Counted from the first letter of the stretch, positions 44,928-54,693 are shown. The stretch is DNA of 64,000 nucleotides from Lactobacillus acidophilus (GCF_034298135.1 NZ_CP139575.1:744001-808000), one strand, 5' to 3'. Numbers and translations: made by a program. The notes: generated by a model not told the origin, from the sequence alone.

Positions 44928-46298
44928 TTATTCTAATTCATCAGAAACTTGTGCAACGTTCCTACTTCTTACAAAGTGGACAAGTAAACCAATTACTAAA
45001 CCAACTACAGCTGGTACAAGCCATGATAATCCCATGCTAGCAAGCGGTAAGGTGTTTCTCATTGAAGCTACGGTCAAGCCAAAACTACTTTGACTAACAA
45101 CGCTTGGAAATGCAACCACCATGTCGCCCAATGCTGGCACAACAGTGAATAAGATTACGAAGAAATAAACAACTCCATCTTTCTGGAACAATGGTGAGCA
45201 AACTGAAAGGATGATCAAAACCATTGATAAGGGATATAAGAACATCAACATTGGAGTTGACCAAGCGATGATTTGATCTAAACCAAAGTTAGCGGTTAAA
45301 AATGACGCTAAGCAGCTAAGTGCAAGCCAAGCATGGTAGCTGACCTTAGGAAAATGTTTATGGAAGTCTTGCGCAAAAGCAGCTACTAAACCAACAGCAG
45401 TAGTCAAACAAGTAACAGTTAACAAAAATGCAAGTAAAGCTTGACCAAACATTCCACCATAGTAATTAACAATTTGGTTAAATGCGACACCACCATTATC
45501 AGATACCTTAAATTGGCCTAATGACATAGCTCCCATCAAGATAAGCAATAAGTAGATCAAACCAATAGCAGCTACAGCCAATACACCAGACTTAGCAACA
45601 ACTTTTGATACACTCTTGGCATCTTTTTGCCCCATAGAACGGACAGCAGTAACAACAGTCACACCAAATGCAAGCCCAGCTAAAGCATCCATTGTATTGT
45701 AGCCTTCTAAGAATCCGTTAACTAAAGCTGAGTGCTTGTACGCACTAGTGACAGCTGCAGTTTGCGGATTACCTAATGGATTAAGAAATGCAACAACAAA
45801 TACTAAGAATAATAGTGCTAAAAATAATGGATTTAATACCTTACCAACGTTAGATAAGATGTTATTTTCATGGTAAGAAAAAGCAAAAGCAGCTAAGAAG
45901 AACAATGCTGAAAAAATTAACAAAGCTGGAGTTTGCATATTACTTGGTAAAAACGGCGCAACACCTACAGTAAATGATACAGTGGCAGTTCTTGGTGTAC
46001 CAAATAATGGTCCGATAGTTGCATGAATTAATACCATAAAAACAACTGCAAATCCTGTTCCAAGTGGTCTACCGATATCGTAAACTCCTTCTGAACGGGT
46101 AATCGCAACGGCTAATACTGATAATAACGGCAATAATACACCGGTGATTAAGAATCCAACTGCAGCTGTTCCCCAATTTGCACCGGCTAATTGACCCAAA
46201 TGCAATGGGAAAATTAAGTTACCAGCTCCAAAGAATAATCCGAACAGCAAAGATGCAACAACTAGATATTCCTTCCAGGTAAGTTTCTTCGACTTCAT
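44928..46298 (-). CDS. brnQ: Branched-chain amino acid permease BrnQ
   Basis: A 456-residue secondary transporter for Ile/Leu/Val with about 12 helices. The N-terminus MKSKKLTWKEYLVVASLLFG and GLFFGAGNLIFPLHLG are diagnostic. The ATG at 46298 is used because GGAGG stands 8 bases upstream; the longer ORF runs back through the T-box terminator and is not real. Controlled by the Ile T-box immediately upstream, a standard regulation for BrnQ. Confidence 0.95.
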   Translation of the reverse strand: MKSKKLTWKEYLVVASLLFGLFFGAGNLIFPLHLGQLAGANWGTAAVGFLITGVLLPLLSVLAVAITRSEGVYDIGRPLGTGFAVVFMVLIHATIGPLFGTPRTATVSFTVGVAPFLPSNMQTPALLIFSALFFLAAFAFSYHENNILSNVGKVLNPLFLALLFLVFVVAFLNPLGNPQTAAVTSAYKHSALVNGFLEGYNTMDALAGLAFGVTVVTAVRSMGQKDAKSVSKVVAKSGVLAVAAIGLIYLLLILMGAMSLGQFKVSDNGGVAFNQIVNYYGGMFGQALLAFLLTVTCLTTAVGLVAAFAQDFHKHFPKVSYHAWLALSCLASFLTANFGLDQIIAWSTPMLMFLYPLSMVLIILSVCSPLFQKDGVVYFFVILFTVVPALGDMVVAFPSVVSQSSFGLTVASMRNTLPLASMGLSWLVPAVVGLVIGLLVHFVRSRNVAQVSDELE

Positions 46299-46334
46299 AC
46301 CTTTTCCTCCTAAAAATAAATCCCTCTGAATAAC

Positions 46335-46600
46335 AAAAAAGTCCCTCAGCCAAAATATCTTTGGCTGAGGGACGTCATTAGCGTGGTACCACCCTTTATT
46401 CATATTATTATTGCTAATAATACCTTTCACGTGCGGCCGACTTAATCGGCGATACGTTGGCACTATAATGGGCGCTCCCACTGTTTCTTACTCAATAGTT
46501 GAGAAACAGAACTAGAAAGTGATTTTCGCTTAAACTTAACTTTATCCCCTCACACCTAACGGGATTCGCTGAAAAGTAAGAATGAACTACTCTTCTTTCT
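46335..46600 (-). promoter_or_regulatory. T-box riboswitch, Ile specifier, upstream of brnQ
   Basis: Terminator arms GTCCCTCAGCCAAA and complement at 46341-46373, T-box AGGGTGGTACCACGC at 46382-46396, specifier context GAAAATCAC with ATC at 46521-46523. The central hairpin CGTATCGCC...GGCCGCACGTG matches the T-box at 19912-20190. Ile-tRNA specificity is consistent with the regulated gene. Confidence 0.95.
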
Positions 46601-46636
46601 TTTTGTTTTCAGAATTAATTAAATTTGTTAGATATT

Positions 46637-46664
46637 ATTTTAATATAGTTATAATAAATGTCAA
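46637..46664 (-). promoter_or_regulatory. Sigma-A promoter of the brnQ T-box
   Basis: TTGACA (46659-46664) and TAAAAT (46637-46642), 16-base spacing, minus strand. Confidence 0.7.
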
Positions 46665-46678
46665 TAGTTTTTTAAAAC

Positions 46679-46891
46679 TTATTCATGCTTTTTACGTAAA
46701 ATATTTAATCCTACTAAAAGCATGATTACAGCAAGGATTACCATTACCCATTGAGCATGATCAATTGAAGTTATTGCTGAAGAAATACCAGCTACTGCTT
46801 CTGAAACAATTGCAAGTCCAACTGCTCCACCAATTTGATGAACTGTATTTACGACTCCAGATGCAGCACCAGCAATGTCACCTTTGCTAAC
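46679..46891 (-). pseudogene. C-terminal remnant of a DHA2-type MFS transporter
   Basis: About 70 codons: VSKGDIAGAASGVVNTVHQI, then GGAVGLAIVSEA and the last helix VILAVIMLLVGLNILRKKHE, stop. The GaasGvvNtvhQIGGAvGlAi tract is the conserved helix of 14-helix drug-export MFS proteins. A stop codon abuts the 5' side, so only the end of the gene survives. Confidence 0.65.
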
Positions 46892-46898
46892 TTAACGG

Positions 46899-47209
46899 GA
46901 CATGAATTTGTTGTATACAACCACATCGGTATTTGACGAGATATTATTCAAAAGCATATTTCGGCTCTATTTATTTTCCAGGACAATATAAAAGCCATTA
47001 GCGAATTGATTACTAATTCTAACTTTCCTATTTTTAAAACTAATTTGACCAATAAACTCGATGCATACAAAAAGCTTCAGGACCATAAACGGAAACTGAT
47101 TCCGATTATTAATCCTGAATCTAAAGTGCATATTTATGCTAATTATCGAATTAGTAATAAAGATAAGCTGTCTAATTTAATTATTTTATCTAAAAAGTTG
47201 ATGCGTTAA
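46899..47209 (+). pseudogene. Unrecognised 5'-truncated gene fragment
   Basis: A coding-like frame that reads GHEFVVYNHIGI, breaks, and continues ISALFIFQDNIKAISELITN to KLSNLIILSKKLMR at 47209, without a ribosome site or sensible start. It faces the MFS remnant head to tail. Charged and helical, no family recognised. It ends inside the stop of the converging Rrf2 gene. Confidence 0.4.
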
Positions 47210-47667
47210 CCCTTTGCATTCCAGTCGATGCAACCATTTTGATAGGCACCGTCTTTTAATAAGTCAGATAATTTCAACTCATCTAATTCGTCATAAAAAC
47301 TACTTAAACCTGCCTGCAAAGTATTGATGATCTTGTTTTCGCTCTCTTCAACGTGATCTTGATCATCAAAAATATTATTAGCTAAATGATTAAACTCGAT
47401 TTGATTATGATTTAGCTCTAATGCATAAAGAACATCTTTTAAACTAATCTCATCAATTGGGCGTGCTAACTGATAGCCGACCTTTTTGCTTGCACTAGCA
47501 GTAATCAACTCGTTATGTTTTAACATCATCAATATTTTCTTTAAATATGAGTCAGATACACCCATTGTTTTGCTTAAAACGCGACTTTTTAAAGGTGTAT
47601 GTTTTTTTTGCAATGCCAAGATCAGTAAAACATAAGTAGCTTGTTCTACACTTTTATTTATTTTCAA
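47206..47667 (-). CDS. Rrf2-family transcription regulator
   Basis: A 153-residue protein; winged helix MKINKSVEQATYVLLILALQ through SDSYLKKILMMLKHNELI, recognition helix as in Rrf2 members. No Cys cluster for an Fe-S centre (only one Cys, in NGCIDW), so the type without a cluster, like YwnA. Located 12 bases downstream of a NAD-binding protein gene on the same strand; the two form a redox-related pair, common in lactobacilli. Confidence 0.85.
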   Translation of the reverse strand: MKINKSVEQATYVLLILALQKKHTPLKSRVLSKTMGVSDSYLKKILMMLKHNELITASASKKVGYQLARPIDEISLKDVLYALELNHNQIEFNHLANNIFDDQDHVEESENKIINTLQAGLSSFYDELDELKLSDLLKDGAYQNGCIDWNAKG

Positions 47668-47679
47668 AAAATCACCTAT

Positions 47680-48252
47680 TTAACTATTGTGAAGTTTAAT
47701 CATTTGATTGATCAAGTCTTTTACAACATCATCGGGGTTCATTTTAGCAGAAAACAGATCCATAAACTTCAAAAATGGCACCATTTTAGTCATTGAATCT
47801 TTTCTACCATTGCCATAAACCACATTTGGACTAACTGATGCAACTTTGATGCTACTGTCTTGCAACTCTTTTAAAATCTGGGCTTTTCCGTCGATAAAGG
47901 TCTTAGGTCCAAGTCTACCTGAAATAAATCCCATTACTGGATCCTTTTGTTTACGAGCTAAGGCTAACATTGTTTCGGCTGGTAAATCATTAATTTGTTT
48001 AAACTTTTCAGGATCTTTTTCAGGGACACCGATGCAGTCGATAATGTAATCAAAAGTATCAGGACGTTTCTTTGCTACATCTTTTTCATTAGTAACGTCG
48101 ACCTTAATGTTGTGAATGCGTTTATCAACTAATTTATTCTGTCCTGAACGAGAAACAATATAAAACTCAAGCTTAGGATCTATCTCTAACCACACCTTAG
48201 TAATATTTCTACCCAGATAGCCATTACCACCAAGAATTACTACATTTGCCAT
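47680..48252 (-). CDS. NAD(P)H-binding Rossmann protein (NmrA-like)
   Basis: A 190-residue protein from the ATG at 48252, where GGAG is 9 bases upstream; the in-frame ATG at 48261 overlaps the site. GGNGYLGRNITK is the dinucleotide loop; ISGRLGPKTFIDG and the C-terminal helix follow. Short-chain dehydrogenase-like fold without an obvious catalytic triad. Operon with the Rrf2 regulator downstream, which probably represses this transcript. Confidence 0.8.
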   Translation of the reverse strand: MANVVILGGNGYLGRNITKVWLEIDPKLEFYIVSRSGQNKLVDKRIHNIKVDVTNEKDVAKKRPDTFDYIIDCIGVPEKDPEKFKQINDLPAETMLALARKQKDPVMGFISGRLGPKTFIDGKAQILKELQDSSIKVASVSPNVVYGNGRKDSMTKMVPFLKFMDLFSAKMNPDDVVKDLINQMIKLHNS

Positions 48253-48303
48253 AAAAATCATCTCCTTTTATATCCTAGGATAATCATTGTCGATGATTAA
48301 TAT

Positions 48304-48337
48304 AAAAAAAGACTAAGGATTTTTGATCCTTAGTCTT
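48304..48337. terminator. Terminator hairpin
   Basis: AAAGACTAAGGAT and ATCCTTAGTCTTT arms, about 50 bases before the NAD-binding gene and 65 bases after the stop of the 136-residue gene. It ends the latter's transcript. Confidence 0.8.
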
Positions 48338-48401
48338 TCGATATTTTTTCTCCTTTAATTATTATTGGCAATTCAATAATAATTTTAAAAATCTAATTCC
48401 T

Positions 48402-48812
48402 TTATATTTTAGTATAAGCAATTAAACATCCCTTTGCACCTAAATCGGAAACTAGAATATAATCTTGAGGATTTTCAGGTAATAAAAATTCATAAACACT
48501 TCTAGAACTATCAGCATATTTTTCTGCTTCTTTAGCAGTACTACATAACCAAATAAGTTTATAATTAGCAGAATTAAGTCGCTTTTTAATACACTTATCA
48601 ATTAAAGTGATATTTGTTTTATCATTAAGCTCATAATTTTCTGCTAAAAAATTAGGAATATCTTCGTTGCCTAGTTCATTGATTTCATAAGCAAGAATTT
48701 TTTTAGGATTGTCCGGTTCAAACCAAACGCTTTGGTCATTACTTCTATATCCCTTTCCTAAAACTAAAATTGACAGTGCTTGCTCACTTAAATTTTTGGC
48801 ATTTACTAACAT
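48402..48812 (-). CDS. Protein of unknown function (136 aa)
   Basis: Soluble, starting MLVNAKNLSEQALSILVLG and ending DYILVSDLGAKGCLIAYTK. No signal or membrane segment. The ribosome site GAGAAAT is weak. Follows another unknown gene on the same strand by about 40 bases; the pair is not recognised. Confidence 0.5.
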   Translation of the reverse strand: MLVNAKNLSEQALSILVLGKGYRSNDQSVWFEPDNPKKILAYEINELGNEDIPNFLAENYELNDKTNITLIDKCIKKRLNSANYKLIWLCSTAKEAEKYADSSRSVYEFLLPENPQDYILVSDLGAKGCLIAYTKI

Positions 48813-48850
48813 TAATTTCTCTTCTAACTCATATTGTTACTTAAAGGGCA

Positions 48851-49444
48851 TTATGCATTATTTTGCTCGTATGCCCATCCTAAATTATTCGCCACAGTCG
48901 CTTTTAAAAATTTAAAAAATGAAGTTGTTATATATTCAATGTCCCGATTATCTTCGTTTTGCATATAAATAACATATTTCTCATCTCGTTTTATCTTAAT
49001 TGGGCTAAACTTCATCTTTTCTGGTATTTTATCTTCTATTTGGGTTAATAAGTCTTTTAATTCTTGTGCACTAAATTCTCCATGCTTATCACTATGTAGC
49101 AAGAAATTCATGACAGGCGTATTTATTAATTCTTCAGGACATTCATATTGAATTCTCTTTCGTTCATTAAAATAAAAATCAATCCCCATCAAATTAGCTA
49201 AATAACTTCGCAAATCCATATAGCTCAAATCACCTATACTAAAAGTGAAATTCATTATATAGCCAGATTCTTTGCATTTGCGACTAGCAGCCAGCATTTC
49301 TTTATAGAATCTGGTATTACTATTTAAAATTTTATTATTGGAAATGTTATCTAATTTTTTATAAGATATACCATACTTACTTTTAAACTCTCTGAGCGTT
49401 TTTTCTCTAATGACTGGATCATAGCAGTATATTGTTAATCCCAT
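48851..49444 (-). CDS. Protein of unknown function (197 aa)
   Basis: Starts MGLTIYCYDPVIREKTLREF; ATG chosen over a GTG 12 bases earlier because AGAGG is at better spacing. Contains a segment FHDKHGEFSAQELKDLLTQI-like (LLHSDKHGEFSAQELKDLL) and a basic tract KFSPIKIKRDEKYV. Mostly alpha/beta with many charged residues; no family recognised. First gene of the two-gene unit with 48402-48812. Confidence 0.5.
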   Translation of the reverse strand: MGLTIYCYDPVIREKTLREFKSKYGISYKKLDNISNNKILNSNTRFYKEMLAASRKCKESGYIMNFTFSIGDLSYMDLRSYLANLMGIDFYFNERKRIQYECPEELINTPVMNFLLHSDKHGEFSAQELKDLLTQIEDKIPEKMKFSPIKIKRDEKYVIYMQNEDNRDIEYITTSFFKFLKATVANNLGWAYEQNNA

Positions 49445-49665
49445 TATATCAAGCACCTCTTAACTGAATATACCAATTATTTAATCGTGATTATAGCATA
49501 ATTAGTTTTTAAGATTTATCCTAACTACGAAATAAACATAAAGTATATTCGGGTACAATATATCAGCTTTTACAGTAGGAATAGATACATCAATTTACTA
49601 ATAAACGATCAAAAATTGAACATTAATTTAATGCATCTTTATTTATTCCTTTTAATCCTTCTATG

Positions 49666-50199
49666 TTAATCATTTTTTATATCCCTATAGAAATAAATAT
49701 CTGCTGACTTCTCTTGAGGAGTACCACGATAATTACGATTATTAAATCCACCGATTTCAAAGCCGTGTCTTAAATAAAACAAACAGGCTGAAAGATTAAT
49801 ATCTTGCCCAATCGTGTAAACACCCTGCATTCCTAGCTTTTTCGCTTCATCCATGCAAGTCTTAATCAACATTCCACCGACTCCATGATCGCGATAATCA
49901 CGATTTACTTTTAAATCATTCAAATACAAATATCTGAACATTTCTTTACGAAGTACAGCAAGACCAATACAAGTATTGCCATCGTATGCACCTAAGAATA
50001 TTGCATCATCCTTAGCCACATCATAGGGTTCATCAGGAAAACAATCTTCTGTAGTTTGTTTCAACTTTTCAATTTTATAATTCCATTTACCGTGATCTAA
50101 ACCAGGAATCATTCGTCCCCATATTTTAAATGGTTGATTAGGTATTCTGGCATCAGAAGCACGAGTTTCATCAATTTTACGTATTTTAATCTCTGACAT
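49666..50199 (-). CDS. GNAT acetyltransferase, streptothricin-acetyltransferase-like
   Basis: A 177-residue acetyltransferase. N-terminal part NQPFKIWGRMIPGLDHGKW, acetyl-CoA loop RDYRDHGVGGMLI with the preceding strand RYLYLNDLKV, and the end SACLFYLRHGFEIGGFN. The N-terminal Pro-Phe-x-x-x-Gly and the loop match the SatA/streptothricin N-acetyltransferase branch, but a resistance role is not established. Monocistronic. Confidence 0.75.
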   Translation of the reverse strand: MSEIKIRKIDETRASDARIPNQPFKIWGRMIPGLDHGKWNYKIEKLKQTTEDCFPDEPYDVAKDDAIFLGAYDGNTCIGLAVLRKEMFRYLYLNDLKVNRDYRDHGVGGMLIKTCMDEAKKLGMQGVYTIGQDINLSACLFYLRHGFEIGGFNNRNYRGTPQEKSADIYFYRDIKND

Positions 50200-50375
50200 A
50201 GCGCCTTCCTTAAATTTTTATTTTGAGTATACAATACAAAAGCATCTCTGACACTATTTATGTCTAGGGATGTTTTTACATCACAAATCTAATATTCATA
50301 GCAAAAATCTATATCCAATCTGATATATCATATATTACATAGCCGTGACTTTTTATTGTTTCAATAATTGAAAAC

Positions 50376-50411
50376 AAAAAACACACAATTTTTGCGGAAA
50401 TTGTGTGTTCT
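50376..50411 (-). terminator. Terminator of the SLAP protein gene
   Basis: AACACACAATTT and AAATTGTGTGTT arms, T-rich run on the minus strand, 6 bases after the stop. Confidence 0.85.
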
Positions 50412-50416
50412 AATAT

Positions 50417-51574
50417 CTATTCCATAAATTGTCTAAGTGGGAATGAATAAATACTATAATAATTTGGATCGTAAACAGCAGTGTGATCAACACCAGGATA
50501 TTCTCCCAAATCGCCCCAGTAGATCAATTCATTAGTACCCTTAATTCTGAAATATAATTGTGGATCACTTAAACTATTATCAATTTCAGTTTTATCCAAA
50601 ATTACTTTCTTACCAGCAGCAATTTGTTTCTTCGTTTCCTTGAAATTAGAGCTGTAAATAGTAGTGTCACTAGGCAAAGTAATAGTGATAGGACCTTTAG
50701 TAAATAAAATCATTCCATTAGCTGTTTTTACATTAGCAATTTTAATATATTCACCTTTACCAATTGAAAGATAATCTTGGCCCTTAATTTTTGTAGTCGT
50801 AAAAGCTAATTTATTTTTATCAGTATAATTAGCACTACTATAGAAGTAGTTTTGATCTGAAGACTTAGCTTCTCTAATTTTACTATTAGTAGTTACTACG
50901 CCACCGTTCATTAATTTACGTTGGCCATCGTAGTTGATACGTTTACCCTTTTTGTTATAAACAAAAGTATTATAATTCAAAGTTAAAACTGTTTGACCAT
51001 TATATTCTTGAACATAGCTGGCTCTTACATAACGACCATTACCAATGTTGAAGTAAGATACCGGTATTGTATAGGTAGTTGCGCCACCGTATTTTACGAT
51101 TGAATCCTTTTTTAAAGTAGCCGTGTGTCCGCGATATGTACTCAATTTTTTACCGTTTTTGTTATAAACGGCAGTATCACGTGTAATTTTCATTCCTTTA
51201 GATGTAATAACACCTGTAGCATTTATTGGAATATAACCTCCATCGCCTAGGGATGCATAAGTTTTACCATTAATTTTTATACCTTCAAAGACATCTTTTC
51301 TATACTTTTGTTGAACAATAATTGGTTTGCCGATAACAGTTACATTGGCACCTGATTCAACTGTAAATCCATTAATTTGCTTACCTTGACGGTCATACAC
51401 AGGAATTTTGATATTATTGTTAGTACTAATTAACTTAATCGTATTTTTCTTATTACTAGTGGCAGCTTGAACTACATTAGCATCATTGCTTTGCATGATT
51501 AACCCTGCGCTAGGTGCTGCAATTGTAGCCAAAATTAGTGAGCTAACTATTATTTTCTTATTAAACTTCATCAT
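50417..51574 (-). CDS. SLAP-domain surface protein
   Basis: A 385-residue secreted protein: signal peptide MMKFNKKIIVSSLILATIAA ending near VQAATS, then several S-layer-associated (SLAP/SLPx) repeats. Repeats are visible as DRQGKQINGFTV, NKNGKKLSTYRGHTATLKK, NYNTFVYNKKGKRI and the spacer GNGRYVRASYV / GKGEYIKIANV, the kYIKasNV-type cores that bind secondary wall polymers. No LPXTG. A cell-surface-attached protein of the S-layer-associated class, function unknown. Confidence 0.85.
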   Translation of the reverse strand: MMKFNKKIIVSSLILATIAAPSAGLIMQSNDANVVQAATSNKKNTIKLISTNNNIKIPVYDRQGKQINGFTVESGANVTVIGKPIIVQQKYRKDVFEGIKINGKTYASLGDGGYIPINATGVITSKGMKITRDTAVYNKNGKKLSTYRGHTATLKKDSIVKYGGATTYTIPVSYFNIGNGRYVRASYVQEYNGQTVLTLNYNTFVYNKKGKRINYDGQRKLMNGGVVTTNSKIREAKSSDQNYFYSSANYTDKNKLAFTTTKIKGQDYLSIGKGEYIKIANVKTANGMILFTKGPITITLPSDTTIYSSNFKETKKQIAAGKKVILDKTEIDNSLSDPQLYFRIKGTNELIYWGDLGEYPGVDHTAVYDPNYYSIYSFPLRQFME

Positions 51575-51785
51575 TTATTTTCCTTTTTATAATTATTATA
51601 TTTTCTATTGTATAAAGTAATTATACTATCTGTTTATACTCAATTGCTATTATGTCGCTTGTTGAACAGCTTTCTTAGTAAATATTTAGTATTATTAATT
51701 TATCCAGCAATATAATAAATATAAATATTCAATCAAATAATATAAACTGATTTAAACGAATTTATCAAAGTGCCAACAGTAAACA

Positions 51786-51823
51786 AAAAATCATTAATCC
51801 CAATTAATGGATTAATGATTTTT
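51786..51823 (-). terminator. Terminator of aldo/keto reductase 51835-52692
   Basis: AAAATCATTAATCC and GGATTAATGATTTT arms with T-run on the minus strand. Confidence 0.85.
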
Positions 51824-51834
51824 AACTTTATTGA

Positions 51835-52692
51835 TTAAAAATCAACTTTATCTGGATCGTTAGCTACACCAGCCACACCGTGCAAGTTATCAAGTTTAGC
51901 CATATCTTCTGGACTAATTTCAAAATCAAATACATCTGCATTTGCCTTAATGTATTCTGGATGAACTGACTTTGGAAGCGGTAAAAAGCCATGTTGAAGT
52001 GACCAGCGAATCAATACTTGAGCTGTAGATTTGCCATAATTTGCAGCAACTTCTTTTACTACCTCGTTACCTAACAAACCACCAGTTCCAAGTGGACTAT
52101 AAGCTTCACTTAGCAAATCAAGCTTCTTGTTTTCAGTAACAACTTCAGATTGTAAATCACTTGGATTCAAGAAAATTTGGTTAACAACGGGCTTAATTTC
52201 TGCAGTTTCCATCAATGCATCCAAGTGATGTTTTCTAAAGTTAGACACTCCGATTGCACGAATTTTTCCAGCGCGAACTGCTTCTTCCATTGCTCTCCAA
52301 CTTTCCGCGTTTATTTCAGCCCAATGATCACGCATACTGCTTGGATTTGGCCAGTGAATTAAGTACATATCAAGATAATCAAGCTTTAAGTCAAGCAAGC
52401 TTTGATCAATTGCTTTCTTAGTCTTTTCATATCCGTGATCAGAGTTCCACAATTTGGTAGTGATAAACAATTCATGGCGATTAATACCACTCTTTTGAAT
52501 GGCTCTACCTACACTATCTTCATTACCGTAAGCACTAGCTGTATCAATATGACGATAGCCACAATTTAATGCGGCCAAAACAGATTCTTCAGCAACTTCA
52601 CCATCAGGTGTTTGCCAAGTACCAAAACCGATAATCGGAATCTTCACACCGTTATTTAATGTGTAAGTATCTTGTAAAGAGTTAAAATTCAT
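51835..52692 (-). CDS. Aldo/keto reductase
   Basis: A 285-residue AKR. DTASAYGNEDSVGRA carries the catalytic Asp/Tyr, ELFITTKLWN the Lys strand, and MYLIHWPNP the His; the coenzyme end is PKSVHPEYIKANADVFDFEI. Third of a group of four AKRs in this window, with only moderate similarity among them. Probable 2,5-diketo-gluconate or xylose-type reductase; not decidable. Confidence 0.88.
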   Translation of the reverse strand: MNFNSLQDTYTLNNGVKIPIIGFGTWQTPDGEVAEESVLAALNCGYRHIDTASAYGNEDSVGRAIQKSGINRHELFITTKLWNSDHGYEKTKKAIDQSLLDLKLDYLDMYLIHWPNPSSMRDHWAEINAESWRAMEEAVRAGKIRAIGVSNFRKHHLDALMETAEIKPVVNQIFLNPSDLQSEVVTENKKLDLLSEAYSPLGTGGLLGNEVVKEVAANYGKSTAQVLIRWSLQHGFLPLPKSVHPEYIKANADVFDFEISPEDMAKLDNLHGVAGVANDPDKVDF

Positions 52693-52942
52693 TATTTTCT
52701 CCTAAGTTATATATTATATTTTAAGTATCAAACTAAGTATATACTAAAAAGCTTTGTAAGCGCTAATAAACGACTTACAAAACTCAATTTAATTACTTAT
52801 CGATTTCAGGAGGTATGCAGAGGTCACTCTTTAGTAGGTTTAGACAAATCCTATAAAAGATACCCAAGATGCGCTCAATGTGATTATGCCAAAAAAGGCA
52901 GTTATCAACGATATTCTCATTAATGACTGTCTTAAAAAGCAA

Positions 52943-53812
52943 CTATCTTCTTAATTGATTTAAGCTAGAACCAAAGATTTGCTCAATAGTAGTAGGATCG
53001 TGGTGATCAAAAAATTGACTTACATTCTTATCCAATGCAGCAATCTTTTGCATATCGTCATTGTTCAGTTCAAAGTCAAAGATATCGATATTTTCCTTTT
53101 GTCGCGCATCGTGAACTGACTTAGGAATTACGATAATGCCACGTTGAATGAGCCAACGCAAGATAACTTGACCGTTTGACTTACCATATTTCTTACCGAT
53201 TTCAGTCAAAACCGGGTTAGTGAAAATGCCATCTTTACCTTCTGCAAATGGAGCCCAAGCCTCTACTGCAACATCATCTTTTTGATTCCATTTAACTTCG
53301 GGTTCTCTTTGGAACCATGGGTTAACTTCGATTTGGTTAACAACTGGTTTTACATTACTCATCAATTGCAAGTTCATCAATTGATCTGGCCAGAAGTTAG
53401 ATACACCGATTGACTTAGTCTTGCCAGCCTTTTGTGCATCTTCCAAGGCACGCCATGCGCCTGCTACATCACCGTAAGCTTGGTGTAAAAGCATCATGTC
53501 AATGTAATCAGTACCAAGTTCTTTCAAATCCTCGTCAATTGCCTTGGAAGCTTTTTCGTAAGTAAAGTTTGATACCCACAACTTAGTAGTCAAGAAAATA
53601 TCGTCACGGTTAACATCACTATTCTTGATTGCTTCACCGACAGCAGTTTGATTGTTGTAAGCTTCTGCGGTGTCAATCAAACGGTAGCCATTACTAATTG
53701 CGGATTCTACTGCCTTTACTGCTTCATCATGGTTAGAAATTTGGAATACACCAAAACCTAATTGTGGAATTTCATTGCCGTCATTTAACTTAATCTTTGG
53801 AATGTCTGTCAT
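52943..53812 (-). CDS. Aldo/keto reductase
   Basis: A 289-residue AKR. N-terminus KLNDGNEIPQLGFGVFQIS, catalytic DTAEAYNNQTAVGEA, LHQAYGD in place of the usual His-Trp-Pro, and coenzyme end PKSVHDARQKENIDIFDFEL. Tandem with the next one (20-base gap); the pair is divergent from a LysR gene. Confidence 0.88.
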   Translation of the reverse strand: MTDIPKIKLNDGNEIPQLGFGVFQISNHDEAVKAVESAISNGYRLIDTAEAYNNQTAVGEAIKNSDVNRDDIFLTTKLWVSNFTYEKASKAIDEDLKELGTDYIDMMLLHQAYGDVAGAWRALEDAQKAGKTKSIGVSNFWPDQLMNLQLMSNVKPVVNQIEVNPWFQREPEVKWNQKDDVAVEAWAPFAEGKDGIFTNPVLTEIGKKYGKSNGQVILRWLIQRGIIVIPKSVHDARQKENIDIFDFELNNDDMQKIAALDKNVSQFFDHHDPTTIEQIFGSSLNQLRR

Positions 53813-53832
53813 ATTTCTTATCTCCCTTTTTA

Positions 53833-54693
53833 TTAATCATTTGCGTGAACGTTATATTTGCTAAGCATTTCTTCAACGCCTGGAGCATCTGGATCATGCA
53901 TCCCTTTACCTTTATCCAATGCACGAATTGCATCCATTTCGTCGCTAGTCAATTCAAAGTCAAAAATGTCCTTGTTTGACTTAATCCGTGCCTCATGAAC
54001 TGACTTAGGAAAGACGATTATGCCTTCTTGGTGTTCAAATCTAAGCATAATTTGCCCAACGTTCTTGTCATACTTCTTAGCAAGTCTATTAAGAACAGGT
54101 TCTTTAAATAAATTATGATTACCTTGACCAAGTGGTGCCCATGCTTCCAAAGTAATTTGATTTTCAGCCATAATTTTACGTAATTCTTTTTGTTGGAAGT
54201 ATGGATTAAATTCAACTTGGTTAACTGCTGGCTTGTTTTCTTTAAAGATGTCTTCCCACTTGTGCCAAATCTTTGGTGTTACGTTAGAAATACCGATTGA
54301 ACGAATCTTACCAGCCTTCTTAGCTTCAACCATTGCTTTCCAGGCTTCATCAACTTTACCGTATGGTTGGTGAATTAAGTAAAGATCGATGTAATCTAAA
54401 CCTAGATTTTTAAGTGATAGATTAATGGCTTTCTTAGCATCTTCATATGCATAATCTTGAAGCCATAACTTTGAAGTTACCCAAATTTGATCACGTGGAA
54501 TACCACTGTCACGAATAGCCTTACCTACTTCATCTTCATTGAAGTAAGCAACGGCAGTATCGATGTGACGATAGCCAAGTTTTAACGCATTAAGAACGTC
54601 CTTATAAGTTGAACCGTCATCTGGAATTTGAAATGTACCAAATCCAATTGCAGGAATATTGTTTCCATCGTTTAATTTAAAAGTTTCTACCAT
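53833..54693 (-). CDS. Aldo/keto reductase
   Basis: A 286-residue AKR. KLNDGNNIPAIGFGTFQIP, DTAVAYFNEDEVGKA, LYLIHQPYGK and coenzyme end PKSVHEARIKSNKDIFDFEL. Very similar architecture to 52943-53812. Starts 113 bases from the divergent LysR ATG, whose product is the likely regulator. Confidence 0.88.
   Translation of the reverse strand: MVETFKLNDGNNIPAIGFGTFQIPDDGSTYKDVLNALKLGYRHIDTAVAYFNEDEVGKAIRDSGIPRDQIWVTSKLWLQDYAYEDAKKAINLSLKNLGLDYIDLYLIHQPYGKVDEAWKAMVEAKKAGKIRSIGISNVTPKIWHKWEDIFKENKPAVNQVEFNPYFQQKELRKIMAENQITLEAWAPLGQGNHNLFKEPVLNRLAKKYDKNVGQIMLRFEHQEGIIVFPKSVHEARIKSNKDIFDFELTSDEMDAIRALDKGKGMHDPDAPGVEEMLSKYNVHAND

Noticed and set aside
50231..50272. Hairpin-like AAAAGCATC...GATGTTTTT upstream of the GNAT gene
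   Set aside because: Imperfect stem with a large loop and weak T-run; could be a second terminator after the SLAP gene, but the support is too weak to list.
52753..52923. Possible zinc-ribbon-like short ORF on the plus strand (CRGHSLVGLDKSYKRYPRC ...)
   Set aside because: It has two CxxC-like Cys pairs in a readable frame but no start codon or ribosome site. Its extent cannot be fixed, so it is at most a remnant and is left out of the feature list.
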